A DNA stretch of 56,180 nucleotides from CAZMVY01 sp964617875 (lineage in GTDB: Bacteria; Planctomycetota; Phycisphaerae; UBA1845; PWPN01). Location: contig CAZUAI010000030.1 of the NCBI GenBank assembly GCA_964617875.1, forward strand, positions 1-56,180, in the 5' to 3' direction. Under the pieces are notes generated by a model. That model made no database searches. It had not been told where the DNA came from and saw only the letters and a list, made by a program, of their open reading frames with translations. The stretch's first letter is position 1. The number at the start of each line of letters is the position of its first letter. Positions 41,710 through 50,385 of this stretch are shown here, one piece after another. The position numbers were made by a program, and so were the translations under genes.

Positions 41710-44700
41710 ATGTCCGATTGTTTCTGGAGTCGAGCGGGGCGGGATCGGGTCGTGTTCGGGATTCTCACGGCAGGCATCGCCGCGTGGTTGATCGGGCCCG
41801 CGTCGGCGCGCGGGGCGGGTCCGGCCGATCCTCGCTGGTGGGCCCGCGTGACGCTGGGCGCGACGAACCAGCAGGGCGGCATGGAACAGGTCGAGCACTC
41901 GCCCGACGGCCTGACGGCGGCGGACACCGTCGGCGGGCTCGGCTGCCGCAAGCTCCTGCCCAACGGCGGCAATCGGTACATGTACCTGAGAGTGGCTGAC
42001 TGGTACTATCCGCCCGGCGCGGGGCCGGGCGTGACGGCGCTGGTGTACTACTACAGCGCCGGCAACGTGCCGTTCTGGCTGGAGTATGATGCGGCCGACG
42101 GCACGGCGTACAAGGCCAGCTCGACCCGGAACACCGGCGCCGAAGGCAAGTGGAAAGCGGCGCTCTTCTGGCTGCCGGATCCGCGCTTCGCCGGCCACCA
42201 GAACAGCGGGGCCGACCTTCGCATCGCAACCAGCAACGCCGCGACGGACCTGCACATCGCCGTCGTCGGAGTCGCCCGGCCCGCAGGGCCCTATGTGGCC
42301 GGCGACCGCGACGACGACTTCTCCGGCGAGACGTTCGGCGCCACCCAAAAGATCGTCGCCACGCACTACTTCTACTGGTACAGCGTGTACACGCGCCAGC
42401 ACCTCATCGACGGCGACGCGACGGACGCCCTGACCGATCATCCCGCGATGATCGCCGGCGTGCCCGGCTGCGAGTACATCACTGCCAGCGGGATCGAGAT
42501 CCCCGCGGACTACAGCTTCCTCGCCACGACTTACCACCGGCGCGAGCTGCAGGACATGATGACCGCCAAGCTCGACGTCGCCATGCCCGTCTACTGGGGC
42601 GACAATGAGAACCTGTCGTGGGCCGTGCCGGGCCTTGCCAAGATGGTCGAGACCATGGACCAGATGGTGCTCGAGGGGCACAACCCGCCGAAGGTGGCCA
42701 TGTTCTACGACACATCCACGCTCTTGTTCGGTTCGCCCTTCAACGGCAAGAGCGATCTGACCACCGAGGACGGCCGCAATTACTTCATCAAGCAGGTCCT
42801 CGACTTTTTCTCCGTCATCCCCCCCCGCTACTGGGCGCGGATCGACGGCCGGCCGGTCATCGTGCTCTACAGCGCCGCCTTCGCCCAGGCCTGGAACCAG
42901 GGCGCGTTTACCGCGCTGAACACGCGGTTCGCGGCGGTCTTTGGCGGGTTGACGCCGTACGTGATCCGCGATGTCAGCTGGACGGGCGTGACCACGGACA
43001 GCACCTGCGGCTTCGGCGCGGCACTGCTGGGCCCCATGCTCTACGGTACGGCCAGCGTCGGCCCGGGCTATGATGATTCCGCGGTGCAAGGCCGCACCCC
43101 CCAGATCCGCAGTCGGCGCGGCGGCCAGACGTACATCGACGACTGGAACACGATCCTCAACAGCTACGGCGGCACCAAGGTATTCGCCGAAACGTGGTCG
43201 GAGTATCACGAGGGAACGGACATCGCCGATTCCCGCGAGTACGGCCGGCAGTACATCAACCTGACGCAGGAGTACGCCTCGCGGTTCAAGGGCTACTGGG
43301 GCGGCGCGGACAACGCCATCGTCCTCGACAACACGATCCCCTCCACGCAGTACGCCGGACGGCCGGTCAGCGTGACGGTGACGGTCAGGAATACCGGCTC
43401 GACCACGTGGAGCGAGGCCGCGGCCTATCGGCTTGGCGCGGTGAACGACTCGGATCCCTTCACCGCCGACAACCGGGTGCGGCTGCCGGCGGGCGTCACC
43501 GTCGCGCCGGGGCAGACGTATACGTTCGACTTCGTGATGACCGCGCCGGCGGCCGGGTCGTACCTGACCGACTGGCGGATGGTCCACGACGGCACCGGCT
43601 GGTTCGGCGAGACGCACCGCGAGACGGTCACCGTGGTCAGCGGGGCGCCGACATGCGTCAAGGAGTCGGATGCCAACGCCCTGGTCAATCCCGAGTTCGA
43701 CGGGACCGGCGGCGCGCGGGGCGGCAACGTGACCGGCGACGTGCCGGACGGCTGGCGGGCGTTTGCCATCGCCCCGGGCACGGGGGAGATCGACCTGCTG
43801 CCGGTCGCGGCGAACGAGGTCTACGCCGGGAGCCCCGCGGGACGGGCCGTCCGCTGGGAGATCGGCGTGACCTCCGGCGGATCGGGCGGCGACTCCGCAC
43901 TGGACAAGTGGATTCCGTTGACGGAGCCGATTTCCCCCGATCGCGTCTACCAGCTCCGCGTGGACGTGCGCGACGGAGGCAAGTACGGCGGATCGCCCGC
44001 GTTCACCGCGGGCATGAACGTCTTTAACGGCGAGACGCACCAGTTCGGGCGGGGCTACGGACTGGACCCCGCCTCCGCATGGGAAACGATCGGCACCACG
44101 ATCGGCTCGCGCAGCGACAGCACGCACCTCTCGGTGCGGTTCGACGTCGGCGCCGAACCCGAGCGCTCCGTCCACCTGGACAACGCCCGGGTGTACGACG
44201 TCACTGAGGCCGACCGGATGATCAACGGCGGTTTCGAGAACTCGGCCACGCGTCTGCTGAACTGGCGGTTCTTCGATACGACCGGCGGGAACTCGGCGAG
44301 CATCAGCACGGACGCCCACGGCGGCGGCAATGCCGCGCTGCTCGTACGGAACACGACGGACGGGGACACGGGGCTCGACCTCGAAGGCGGCGGCCTGTAC
44401 CTGGCCGCGATCGGGGGCGAGTCGCTGAACGCCAGTTGCTACGCGAAGAAGGTTGCGGGCGACGACGACACGCGGCTGAGCATGGTCGTCGCCTACTTTG
44501 ATGGGAATTACACGTTCCTCGGCGTACAGGACGGCCGGCTGATGAACCCGGGCGCGGATGCGTATGAGCAGCTCAGCCTCAGCGTGACACTGCCGGCGAG
44601 CACCCGCTATATCTCGGTCGCGTTCCGCGTGCAGAACAGCGGGTGGGCGCCCCACACCGGGGCGTACCTGATCGACGACGTGGTGGTGTCGCGCAAGGGC

Positions 44701-46515
44701 CTGCCGCGCGTCGGCAATATCATCACGAACGGCGACTTCGAGCTGGTGCCGCCCGACTGGGGCACCGAAGGCAGCGACCTCTACGACGTGATCAGCATCC
44801 CGAACTGGCGGGCGTTCGCCGTCGGCGGGGCGTACGGGTTCTACTACGGCCGAACTGCCGCCGCCACCAGCGGCCTGGTCGGCATGGAGGTGGGGAGGTC
44901 CTTCACCGGGCTGGGAGGCGACGGGGCCATCGACAAAGACGACCCGTCGCTGGCGGAGTCAGTGCCGGCCGAGGAGCGCGTGTACCGGCTCCTGGTGGAT
45001 GCGAAGGACGGCGGACAGTACGGCGGGACGCCGCACCTGGGCATCGGCCTGTTCGGCGGCCAGCCCCCGTGGGACCGCCACCAGTGGGGGCGGGCGATCG
45101 GCGTCGATCCGGGGACGGACTTCGAGACGTTCGGCGTCTCGGCCCGGTCCACGGCGACGGGCACGCAGCTCGGCGTCCGCCTCGACATGGGCGGCGACTT
45201 CGACCGCTCGGCGTACGTTGACAACGTGCGCGTGCATGACGTGACGTACGGCCAGAATCGCATGATCAACGGCGGCTTCGAGAACTCGGCGTCGCGGGTC
45301 CTGAACTGGCGGTTCTTCGCCGTCGCGGGCGCCAATGGCTCCGTGACCCTCAGCTCGGACGCCGCCAGCGGCGCACGGGCCGCCCGGCTGGAGCGGACGA
45401 ACACGGACGGCGACCTGGGCCTCGATCTGTGGGGCACCGACGGCGTCCCGACACTCGGCGGCGAGACGATCACCGTGAGCTTCGTCGCCAAGAAGGTTTC
45501 GGGCGACGCGGCGTCGCGGCTCGGCCTGCAGGTGGCCACGTTCGACGCCAGCGGGGCCTTCCTCGGCGACGCGTTCGGAACCCGCTACGAAGTCGGCACC
45601 GCGTACACCGCGTTTTCGACCGGGCCTTTGACGCTCGGCGCCAACGTCCGGTACGTCAGTATGGGGTGGCGATGCCTCAACGACGTCGGCGGCCAGCATC
45701 CGGGCGCCTACCTGCTCGATGACGCGTCCATCACGGCAACCGAGCCGACCCCGCCGACGCCGGTGAATATCCTGACGAACGGCGACTTCGAGTCGGATCC
45801 CGACGGGACCGAGGTGACGGGCCACGACTTCATCAACGTGACGACGTTTACGCGCTGGCGGGCCTTCGCCGTCAGCGGCGCGGCCGCGACCATGCGGGTG
45901 ACTTCGGCGGCCGCCCGCGAGGGAACGCGCGGGATGATGCTCGCCCGCGATCCCGGCTACACGACGCCGGGCGACCGGGGCTTCGACAACGACAACGCCC
46001 GCTTCGAACTCAGGCCTGGACTGTCCTATCACGCCGAGTTCTGGGTGAAATCGGGCAACGCCGATCTCTCGGACCAGACGTTCAACTTCAGCTTCCCGCT
46101 GTTCGCCTGCCAGACCCTGGGCGAGGCCCCCGGCAGCGTAAACGGGCTGACGGCGACGGCGACATGGCAGAAGATCGTGACGCCGAGCTTCCGTTATGCG
46201 GGTGCGACGCACGCGCACATCGCGTGGCGCGTCACGGAGGACGGCGGCGAAGACGCAATCGTCATCGCCATGCCGCGGGTCATCGGGCGGCCCGTCGCCC
46301 AGGACGTCGACGACGACGGCGACGTGGACCTGACGGACTTCGGCGCGTTCTCGGCCTGCTTCAACGGGCCGAACCGGTTGTGGGCGGGGTCGCCGCTCGC
46401 CGGGCAGGGCTGCGCGTGCGTTGACCTGGACGGAGACGGCGACGTCGATCTGGCGGACTTTGGCGGCTTCTCGGCCTGCTTCAACGGGCCGAACCGGCCG
46501 CCGGCGTGCCCGTAG
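41710..46515 (+). CDS. large GH99-like surface protein with CBM-like modules and dockerin tag
   Basis: A 1601-residue exported protein. Residues about 210-520 form a GH71/99-like (DUF5010/WbsX-type) barrel: THYFYWYSVYTRQHL, VAMPVYWGDNENLSW and FAETWSEYHEGTDI, the last like the NEWxEGT catalytic motif. Residues about 540-650 are an NBR1-type Ig domain (VTVRNTGSTTWSEAAAYRLG). Modules of the NGDFE/INGGFE type start near 658 and 1004 (two-half units) and 1353 (half unit). The last 70 residues contain two calcium-loop repeats, DVDDDGDVDLTDF and DLDGDGDVDLADF, each followed by CFNGPN, a dockerin-like tag. ATG 41710 has AAGGAGG 8-10 bases upstream. A glycan-hydrolysing role is inferred. Confidence 0.85.
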   Translation: MSDCFWSRAGRDRVVFGILTAGIAAWLIGPASARGAGPADPRWWARVTLGATNQQGGMEQVEHSPDGLTAADTVGGLGCRKLLPNGGNRYMYLRVADWYYPPGAGPGVTALVYYYSAGNVPFWLEYDAADGTAYKASSTRNTGAEGKWKAALFWLPDPRFAGHQNSGADLRIATSNAATDLHIAVVGVARPAGPYVAGDRDDDFSGETFGATQKIVATHYFYWYSVYTRQHLIDGDATDALTDHPAMIAGVPGCEYITASGIEIPADYSFLATTYHRRELQDMMTAKLDVAMPVYWGDNENLSWAVPGLAKMVETMDQMVLEGHNPPKVAMFYDTSTLLFGSPFNGKSDLTTEDGRNYFIKQVLDFFSVIPPRYWARIDGRPVIVLYSAAFAQAWNQGAFTALNTRFAAVFGGLTPYVIRDVSWTGVTTDSTCGFGAALLGPMLYGTASVGPGYDDSAVQGRTPQIRSRRGGQTYIDDWNTILNSYGGTKVFAETWSEYHEGTDIADSREYGRQYINLTQEYASRFKGYWGGADNAIVLDNTIPSTQYAGRPVSVTVTVRNTGSTTWSEAAAYRLGAVNDSDPFTADNRVRLPAGVTVAPGQTYTFDFVMTAPAAGSYLTDWRMVHDGTGWFGETHRETVTVVSGAPTCVKESDANALVNPEFDGTGGARGGNVTGDVPDGWRAFAIAPGTGEIDLLPVAANEVYAGSPAGRAVRWEIGVTSGGSGGDSALDKWIPLTEPISPDRVYQLRVDVRDGGKYGGSPAFTAGMNVFNGETHQFGRGYGLDPASAWETIGTTIGSRSDSTHLSVRFDVGAEPERSVHLDNARVYDVTEADRMINGGFENSATRLLNWRFFDTTGGNSASISTDAHGGGNAALLVRNTTDGDTGLDLEGGGLYLAAIGGESLNASCYAKKVAGDDDTRLSMVVAYFDGNYTFLGVQDGRLMNPGADAYEQLSLSVTLPASTRYISVAFRVQNSGWAPHTGAYLIDDVVVSRKGLPRVGNIITNGDFELVPPDWGTEGSDLYDVISIPNWRAFAVGGAYGFYYGRTAAATSGLVGMEVGRSFTGLGGDGAIDKDDPSLAESVPAEERVYRLLVDAKDGGQYGGTPHLGIGLFGGQPPWDRHQWGRAIGVDPGTDFETFGVSARSTATGTQLGVRLDMGGDFDRSAYVDNVRVHDVTYGQNRMINGGFENSASRVLNWRFFAVAGANGSVTLSSDAASGARAARLERTNTDGDLGLDLWGTDGVPTLGGETITVSFVAKKVSGDAASRLGLQVATFDASGAFLGDAFGTRYEVGTAYTAFSTGPLTLGANVRYVSMGWRCLNDVGGQHPGAYLLDDASITATEPTPPTPVNILTNGDFESDPDGTEVTGHDFINVTTFTRWRAFAVSGAAATMRVTSAAAREGTRGMMLARDPGYTTPGDRGFDNDNARFELRPGLSYHAEFWVKSGNADLSDQTFNFSFPLFACQTLGEAPGSVNGLTATATWQKIVTPSFRYAGATHAHIAWRVTEDGGEDAIVIAMPRVIGRPVAQDVDDDGDVDLTDFGAFSACFNGPNRLWAGSPLAGQGCACVDLDGDGDVDLADFGGFSACFNGPNRPPACP

Positions 46516-46625
46516 TCACGGAGCCGTCGGCTCATCCTCGCCTTCGTGGCGGGAGCCTGACCGTTCGGGCCGATCGAAGCGTTGTCGCCCGGGTCCTCGA
46601 GAGGCGGCGCGGACGTGGGACTGCA

Positions 46626-46698
46626 CGGGCGCGCCGGGGATCGAACCGGAGGTCATCCGGTCAAGAGCCGGTGGCTCTGCCGACCGAACTGTGCGTCT
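46626..46698 (-). pseudogene. decayed tRNA-Lys(CTT)-like sequence
   Basis: On the minus strand the D arm resembles AGCTCAGTCGGCAGAGC with two changes. An anticodon loop CTCTTGA (anticodon CTT) sits on a 4-base-pair stem, and the T loop is TTCGATC. However, the T stem has a C-C mismatch, the 5' acceptor (AGACGCA) pairs at only four of seven positions with the 3' side (CGCGCCC), and position 8 is not T. This looks like a tRNA remnant rather than a working gene. Confidence 0.5.
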
Positions 46699-46703
46699 GT
46701 TCA

Positions 46704-46728
46704 GGCTGGCCGGAGGGATCGAGCCTCC
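46704..46728 (-). pseudogene. tRNA 3' fragment (T arm and acceptor)
   Basis: A perfect T arm on the minus strand (GGAGG, loop CTCGATC, CCTCC) is followed by a seven-base acceptor strand GGCCAGC. No anticodon or D arm joins it; integrase-like coding sequence begins immediately to its right instead. This is the pattern of a displaced tRNA end left by an integration event. Confidence 0.45.
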
Positions 46729-46977
46729 GTCACCCGTTCCGGAACCTCAGCGGCTCCGGGCAACGGGCACGCTGAACGGCCGTCCTGCGGCGCCGGACGA
46801 ACTGCACGGCAAGCGCGGAAACAGGCGTCTCGCCACGCGCGTGAGGCCCCTTCTGTCCTGGCGTCCTGCTTGCCGTTTCGGGGCAGATTTGAGGCGACTT
46901 CGTGCGACTCCGTGAGGCGCGACGACGCATCGGATGCCGCGCATGAAAACGCCCGGATTCCTGAAGAAATCTGCAGA

Positions 46978-47032
46978 TTTCCGGGCGATTCTGCGGTCTT
47001 TGACGAACTGGGTAGGGCCGGAGTTGAACCGG
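46978..47032. repeat. attachment-site direct repeat, left copy (attL)
   Basis: These 55 bases are identical to 56126-56180, the right edge of the window, so the true repeat may be longer. They include the 3' acceptor and most of the T arm of tRNA-Phe on the minus strand. Weaker similarity extends further left, to about 46860. Confidence 0.85.
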
Positions 47033-47056
47033 CGACACACGGATTTTCAGTCCGTT
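47009..47056 (-). pseudogene. tRNA-Phe(GAA) 3' fragment
   Basis: On the minus strand there is a perfect anticodon stem (ACGGA/TCCGT) with loop CTGAAAA (anticodon GAA), a 5-base variable loop, a perfect T arm (GCCGG, TTCAACT, CCGGC) and acceptor strand CCTACCC plus A73. Upstream, where the D arm and 5' acceptor should be, the sequence does not fit: only five of seven acceptor pairs form and the D loop is abnormal. This is the displaced 3' part expected at the far end of a tRNA-integrated element. Confidence 0.75.
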
Positions 47057-47346
47057 GCCACGACAACACCGACGGCAACGTAACCGGCGCATCTGCAAAC
47101 GGTTGCGACACGGAAGCCGAAAACGCTTCGGCCGTCTCGCCGTGTAGCTCGCCGTTTTCAGCCCCCATTCTTCCCGATTTGAGGCTCGTTGTCGAGGCTT
47201 GGCCGACCCTGCCCGAGCCGATCCGGGCGGGCATCCTCGCATTGGTGAAGACATCCCGCCACAGTGGCGGCTGACGTTCGCCCCGGCGTCCGTCTGCCGG
47301 TGCGGGCGACGTGGGCATACAGAGACTCACCGGCTGGAGCAGGACA

Positions 47347-47538
47347 ATGACCCACAGCAAGACCAGGAAGGTGATGAGCGAGAGCAGGACGGACGACCCG
47401 ATGCCGAGCAACGTTCGCGAGGTGTTGGCGATGAACGCCATCGAGTTGGCGTCCAGAGTCCTCGCAACGCACGCGGATCAGGGCGAGCCTATAGAGCCGG
47501 GCACGGCGGCGCTGCTCGCCCGCGTGCTGAGCCGCTGA
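47347..47538 (+). CDS. small protein of unknown function
   Basis: A 63-residue protein (MTHSKTRKVMSESRTDDPMPSNVREVLAMNAIELASRVLATHADQ...) whose C-terminal half looks like an amphipathic helix pair. The start ATG 47347 has GGAGCAGG about 8 bases upstream. It is the first possible gene inside the element. No family is recognised and it could be non-coding. Confidence 0.35.
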   Translation: MTHSKTRKVMSESRTDDPMPSNVREVLAMNAIELASRVLATHADQGEPIEPGTAALLARVLSR

Positions 47539-47993
47539 CCTCCTACTGATCCGATCCGGGGCGCGGGAGTCTCTCGGCTTCCGCGTCCCGTCCTTTTTCT
47601 GATCCACGGCCAGCCGCAGGACCGCGAGGGACGCACACACGGGCTCGCCGTGGCACGCAACGCACGCGGGCGGTGGTTTGCTACCTCCCGGCCCGTATGC
47701 GTGGCCCCTGGACTCTGCGAGCGGCCCGGTCGAGCGCGTGGGTCAGTGTCCCCCCCGCCGTCTTCTCGAAGTCGAACCCCGGCATGGGGTTGGAATCGCG
47801 GGGCTTGCAAGCGGCCTCGCGCCCGATGCGGCCCTCGTCCCGCCCGGCTTCCGGTTGTCTCGACGGCGACCTTTCGCGATGGTCCCCTGCCCGGCATGAC
47901 GACAGCCGTGACCTACCCCGTGTTCCTTCGCCGACTCGGCTTCCGTGGTAGCGGGATCACGGTGACGCCGTTTCGTCCTTCCTGCCCGTCACG

Positions 47994-48015
47994 AAACTCG
48001 GACATGTCCGAGTTT
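47994..48015. repeat. 22-base perfect palindrome
   Basis: The two arms AAACTCGGACA and TGTCCGAGTTT are exact complements with no spacer. It may be an operator or an element end; the function is unknown. Confidence 0.7.
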
Positions 48016-48221
48016 GTCGCCCACCCTCTTGAGCCAAGCGGCACGGCACGCGCGCCCGATCGGGCGCGGGGCAGGGGGCAGAGATGCGCGGGGACGGGGG
48101 CGGGAGTCACAGGGCGGGATTCTTTGACCAGACGGCCCCCGGCCGCGCGGATGCGGTACCGAAGCTAACTGGTTCTCGCCCACATCACGAAAAGGGAATC
48201 CGACCATCAACATCAGGAAAT

Positions 48222-48246
48222 AAGGGTGTCACTGTGACACCCTTTT
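48222..48246. terminator. bidirectional terminator-like hairpin
   Basis: An 11-base-pair stem AAGGGTGTCAC/GTGACACCCTT with a one-base loop is followed by further T on the plus strand. On the minus strand it lies about 140 bases past the beta-helix gene's stop. The run of four T is short, so termination strength is uncertain. Confidence 0.55.
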
Positions 48247-48383
48247 GACTGTCGTCCCGAAGAAGCCCGGCAACGATTGCCGGGCGTGGTGGTGGACGCC
48301 GGGCGTTGCATCCGGGGCGCAGTCCGCAACGCCGACGCAGTGCCGATGTGGGCGCGCAGGTGGGCGTCATCGACATCGACTCC

Positions 48384-49673
48384 CTATCTGCATGCCGGAG
48401 GCCGGTTGGGACCGGCAAAGCACCGGGCGAACATGCTGAAGTCGATCAGATCTACGTCGCCGTCGCCATCCATGTCGGAGTTGACATTGCATACCGGAGG
48501 TGGCGGCACCGGCTGATTTGGGCCGTTGAAACACGCCTGGAAGACGGTGAAGTCCGTAAGATCTACGTCCCCATCGCCGTCGAAGTCCGGGTTGGGTGTA
48601 TACTCATCCGCCCCCATATCCACACGCCCGTTATGTACGCGGGGCTGATCGTCGATGTCCGTCTCACCCGTGTAGTCCCCGTCCGGGTCGCCCGCGTTGA
48701 TGCAGGGAGAGTCCCGCGAAAGGTGGTAGTCGTTGTCTTGCCACGTGATCGGATTGTTGTCCGAACCGTCGGCGTCGAAGAAGAGAGGCTCGCGGGATAT
48801 GTTGCCCGGCCCCCAATCGAGTGTCCCGCTCCAACCGGGTGGAGTTTCCACTGCCGCGTGGCCACCTTGCACATCGCTGTAGCGAATGACTAGCAGTCCG
48901 TCGCCGGGGATAATCTCGTATCCGTTGGACGGTGTGTTGCCCCAAAGGATGCAGTTCGTCAATGTCACTGCGTTGCTGCCCAGATAGATCGTGCTCCGGG
49001 TGGAGGTGTTGCGGCTGAACGTACAGCCTTCAATCGCCAGATTCTGAAGGGATATGGCCACGATTGCCCCACCGATGTCCGCCGAGTTGCCCGTAATCAT
49101 GCAGTTCCTGATGACGGGGCTCCCCGGACCCTGAAGGTAAACCGCGCCACCATCGGCGTTGTTCGAGTTGCCGACGATCGTGCAGTTGGTGATAGTGGGG
49201 CTGCCGTCGCAACAGTAGATCCCCTGATTGTTGTCACTGATGACGCAATTGGAGATGGTGGGACTTGCTCCGAGACACCCGATTCCCGACACGCCATTGG
49301 TGAGGGTCAGCCCGGCAATAACCGTATCGGGCCCCTCGCCGGAATACAGGAGGAAGGCGCCATCGCCCTCACCGCTACTGCGCCCACAATCAATTACGGT
49401 GGCGGCTACGATGCCCGGTAGGTTCGGATTTGCGCTACGAATGGTAACCGCCTTGCCAAAGGGATTGATGTGCCGGTCGTCGAAGTTGGTGTACCTGCCA
49501 GGCGCTATGACAACGTCGTCGCCGTTGACTGCTGCGTCGATTGCCGCATGGATCGTCGCGTACTGGCTGGGAACGTGTCGTTCTACGGCCGCAGTCGAAG
49601 CCATCGATACCGCCAGCAGTGCCGTCGCGCAGCACGTGGGAAACCCGAGAGACAGGCGGTTTGACTGGGCCAT
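48384..49673 (-). CDS. exported parallel beta-helix protein with dockerin-like tag
   Basis: A 429-residue protein. A signal peptide (FPTCCATALLAVSMASTAA) leads into a right-handed beta-helix built of roughly 22-residue turns: YATIHAAIDAAVNGDDVVIAPG, then repeated SPTISNCVISDNN, SPTITNCTIVGNS, SPVIRNCMITGNS and VTLTNCILWGN. The helix is followed by the CINAGDPDGDYTGETDIDDQPR motif common in planctomycete beta-helix proteins. The C terminus holds two calcium loops (DFDGDGDVDLTDF, DMDGDGDVDLIDF) and ends in CFAGPNRPPAC, nearly the same tag as the chromosomal protein at 41710-46515. No lyase catalytic residues can be assigned. It is the apparent cargo of the mobile element, with visibly lower GC than flanking genes. 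Confidence 0.85.
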   Translation of the reverse strand: MAQSNRLSLGFPTCCATALLAVSMASTAAVERHVPSQYATIHAAIDAAVNGDDVVIAPGRYTNFDDRHINPFGKAVTIRSANPNLPGIVAATVIDCGRSSGEGDGAFLLYSGEGPDTVIAGLTLTNGVSGIGCLGASPTISNCVISDNNQGIYCCDGSPTITNCTIVGNSNNADGGAVYLQGPGSPVIRNCMITGNSADIGGAIVAISLQNLAIEGCTFSRNTSTRSTIYLGSNAVTLTNCILWGNTPSNGYEIIPGDGLLVIRYSDVQGGHAAVETPPGWSGTLDWGPGNISREPLFFDADGSDNNPITWQDNDYHLSRDSPCINAGDPDGDYTGETDIDDQPRVHNGRVDMGADEYTPNPDFDGDGDVDLTDFTVFQACFNGPNQPVPPPPVCNVNSDMDGDGDVDLIDFSMFARCFAGPNRPPACR

Positions 49674-49864
49674 GATGCACCCTTTCGAGAATCACACCTC
49701 CGTCTTCGACATGTATTCACACCAGCCTAGCGAATAGGCGTGTAAGACACAAGAAGGCGCGGTATACTGGTCGCACGGGAAGGTTGCTTGCGGACGACGA
49801 TGCTGTGTCGGGCCAGCCGTGTCATTCCCGAGGCGTACGGGGCGACGAAGAAAGGACCATTCAT

Positions 49865-50281
49865 ATGCCGGGAAGACCATTGACGCGAGTGCGACGGATC
49901 GAGGAGATTCAAGATATGGCATTCGAGGTCGCGGGGCTCGTCTCCGACGCGATACCCAAGCGGCTGCGGTTCGGAGAGGCCGAGCCGTCGGGCGAGTTGG
50001 ACCTGCTGTGGACGGACCTGCACCGATTCGCGTGGGAGACGGCGGCAAGTGTCATGGCTTTGGCGAAGCTCATGCGGAAGAAGAACGGGCTTCCGCCGAG
50101 GGAGGGCGACAGGCGGTCAATCTCCGAGCCGGGGGGCGGCACGCCCGAGGCTTCCCCTGATCTTGATGACGAACAGGAAGGCGACGCGAGCCCGGATGAG
50201 GCCGTTGACGTGCCGACTGCGTGCGATCGCGACGACGTTGAGCAATCCGCGCCGTTGCTATTGCTGCGACAAAGCGGTTGA
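49865..50281 (+). CDS. element protein of unknown function
   Basis: A 138-residue protein starting MPGRPLTRVRRIEEIQDMAFEVAGLVSDAIPKRL, mostly helical in its first 80 residues and acidic/disordered afterwards (EPGGGTPEASPDLDDEQEGDASPDEA). AAAGGA lies about 9 bases before ATG 49865. It starts the plus-strand operon of the element. The layout, a small basic N-terminal helix bundle and acidic tail, is compatible with a DNA-binding or accessory role, but I recognise no family. Confidence 0.5.
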   Translation: MPGRPLTRVRRIEEIQDMAFEVAGLVSDAIPKRLRFGEAEPSGELDLLWTDLHRFAWETAASVMALAKLMRKKNGLPPREGDRRSISEPGGGTPEASPDLDDEQEGDASPDEAVDVPTACDRDDVEQSAPLLLLRQSG

Positions 50282-50385
50282 ATGGGTGTGTTGGGCAGGC
50301 GGCGACGGCCGCCGAACATCGCCCCGGCTCTCGTGCTTGGCACCACCGGCACGGGAGCGGGGCGGTGGCCCGCAGAGGTGGTGCA

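Larger units (their letters stand above)
46739..47274 (+). pseudogene. decayed integrase C-terminal remnant joined to element-borne integrase tail
   Basis: From 46739 the translation PEPQRLRATGTLNGRP matches PEPQRLRATGSLNHRP of the integrase at 54569, then changes frame. From about 46860 the second frame gives PFRGRFEATS...RRDDASDAAHENARI and PGDSAVFDELGRAGVEP, colinear with the end of that integrase. After the tRNA-Phe fragment the same frame continues through THGFSVRC to DLRLVVEAWPTLPEPIRAGILALVK and a stop at 47272-47274. I read the part left of about 47009 as a relic of an older, related element and the part right of the repeat as the detached C-terminal tail of the resident element's own integrase gene. 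Confidence 0.6.
47539..48383. other. 845 bases inside the element without a supported gene
   Basis: I see no convincing coding sequence. One frame from ATG 47896 is open for 90 codons but has no ribosome-binding site and a biased composition. The stretch holds two near-perfect dyads, listed separately: one at 47994-48015 and a terminator-like hairpin at 48222-48246. Confidence 0.5.

Noticed and set aside
41626..44655. 1009-codon open frame on the minus strand
   Set aside because: Antisense to the GH99-like gene, with Arg/Ala/Val-rich low-complexity translation and no start site or domain.
46626..46698. Working tRNA-Lys gene
   Set aside because: The 5' acceptor does not pair with the 3' strand and the T stem is mismatched, so I list it as a remnant instead.
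47009..47100. Complete tRNA-Phe gene
   Set aside because: The anticodon and T arms are perfect, but the D arm and 5' acceptor do not fit, as expected for a displaced 3' fragment.
47896..48168. 90-codon frame (MTTAVTYPVFLRRLGF...)
   Set aside because: No ribosome-binding site, Arg/Pro-rich end, and it spans a palindrome; not enough to call a gene.
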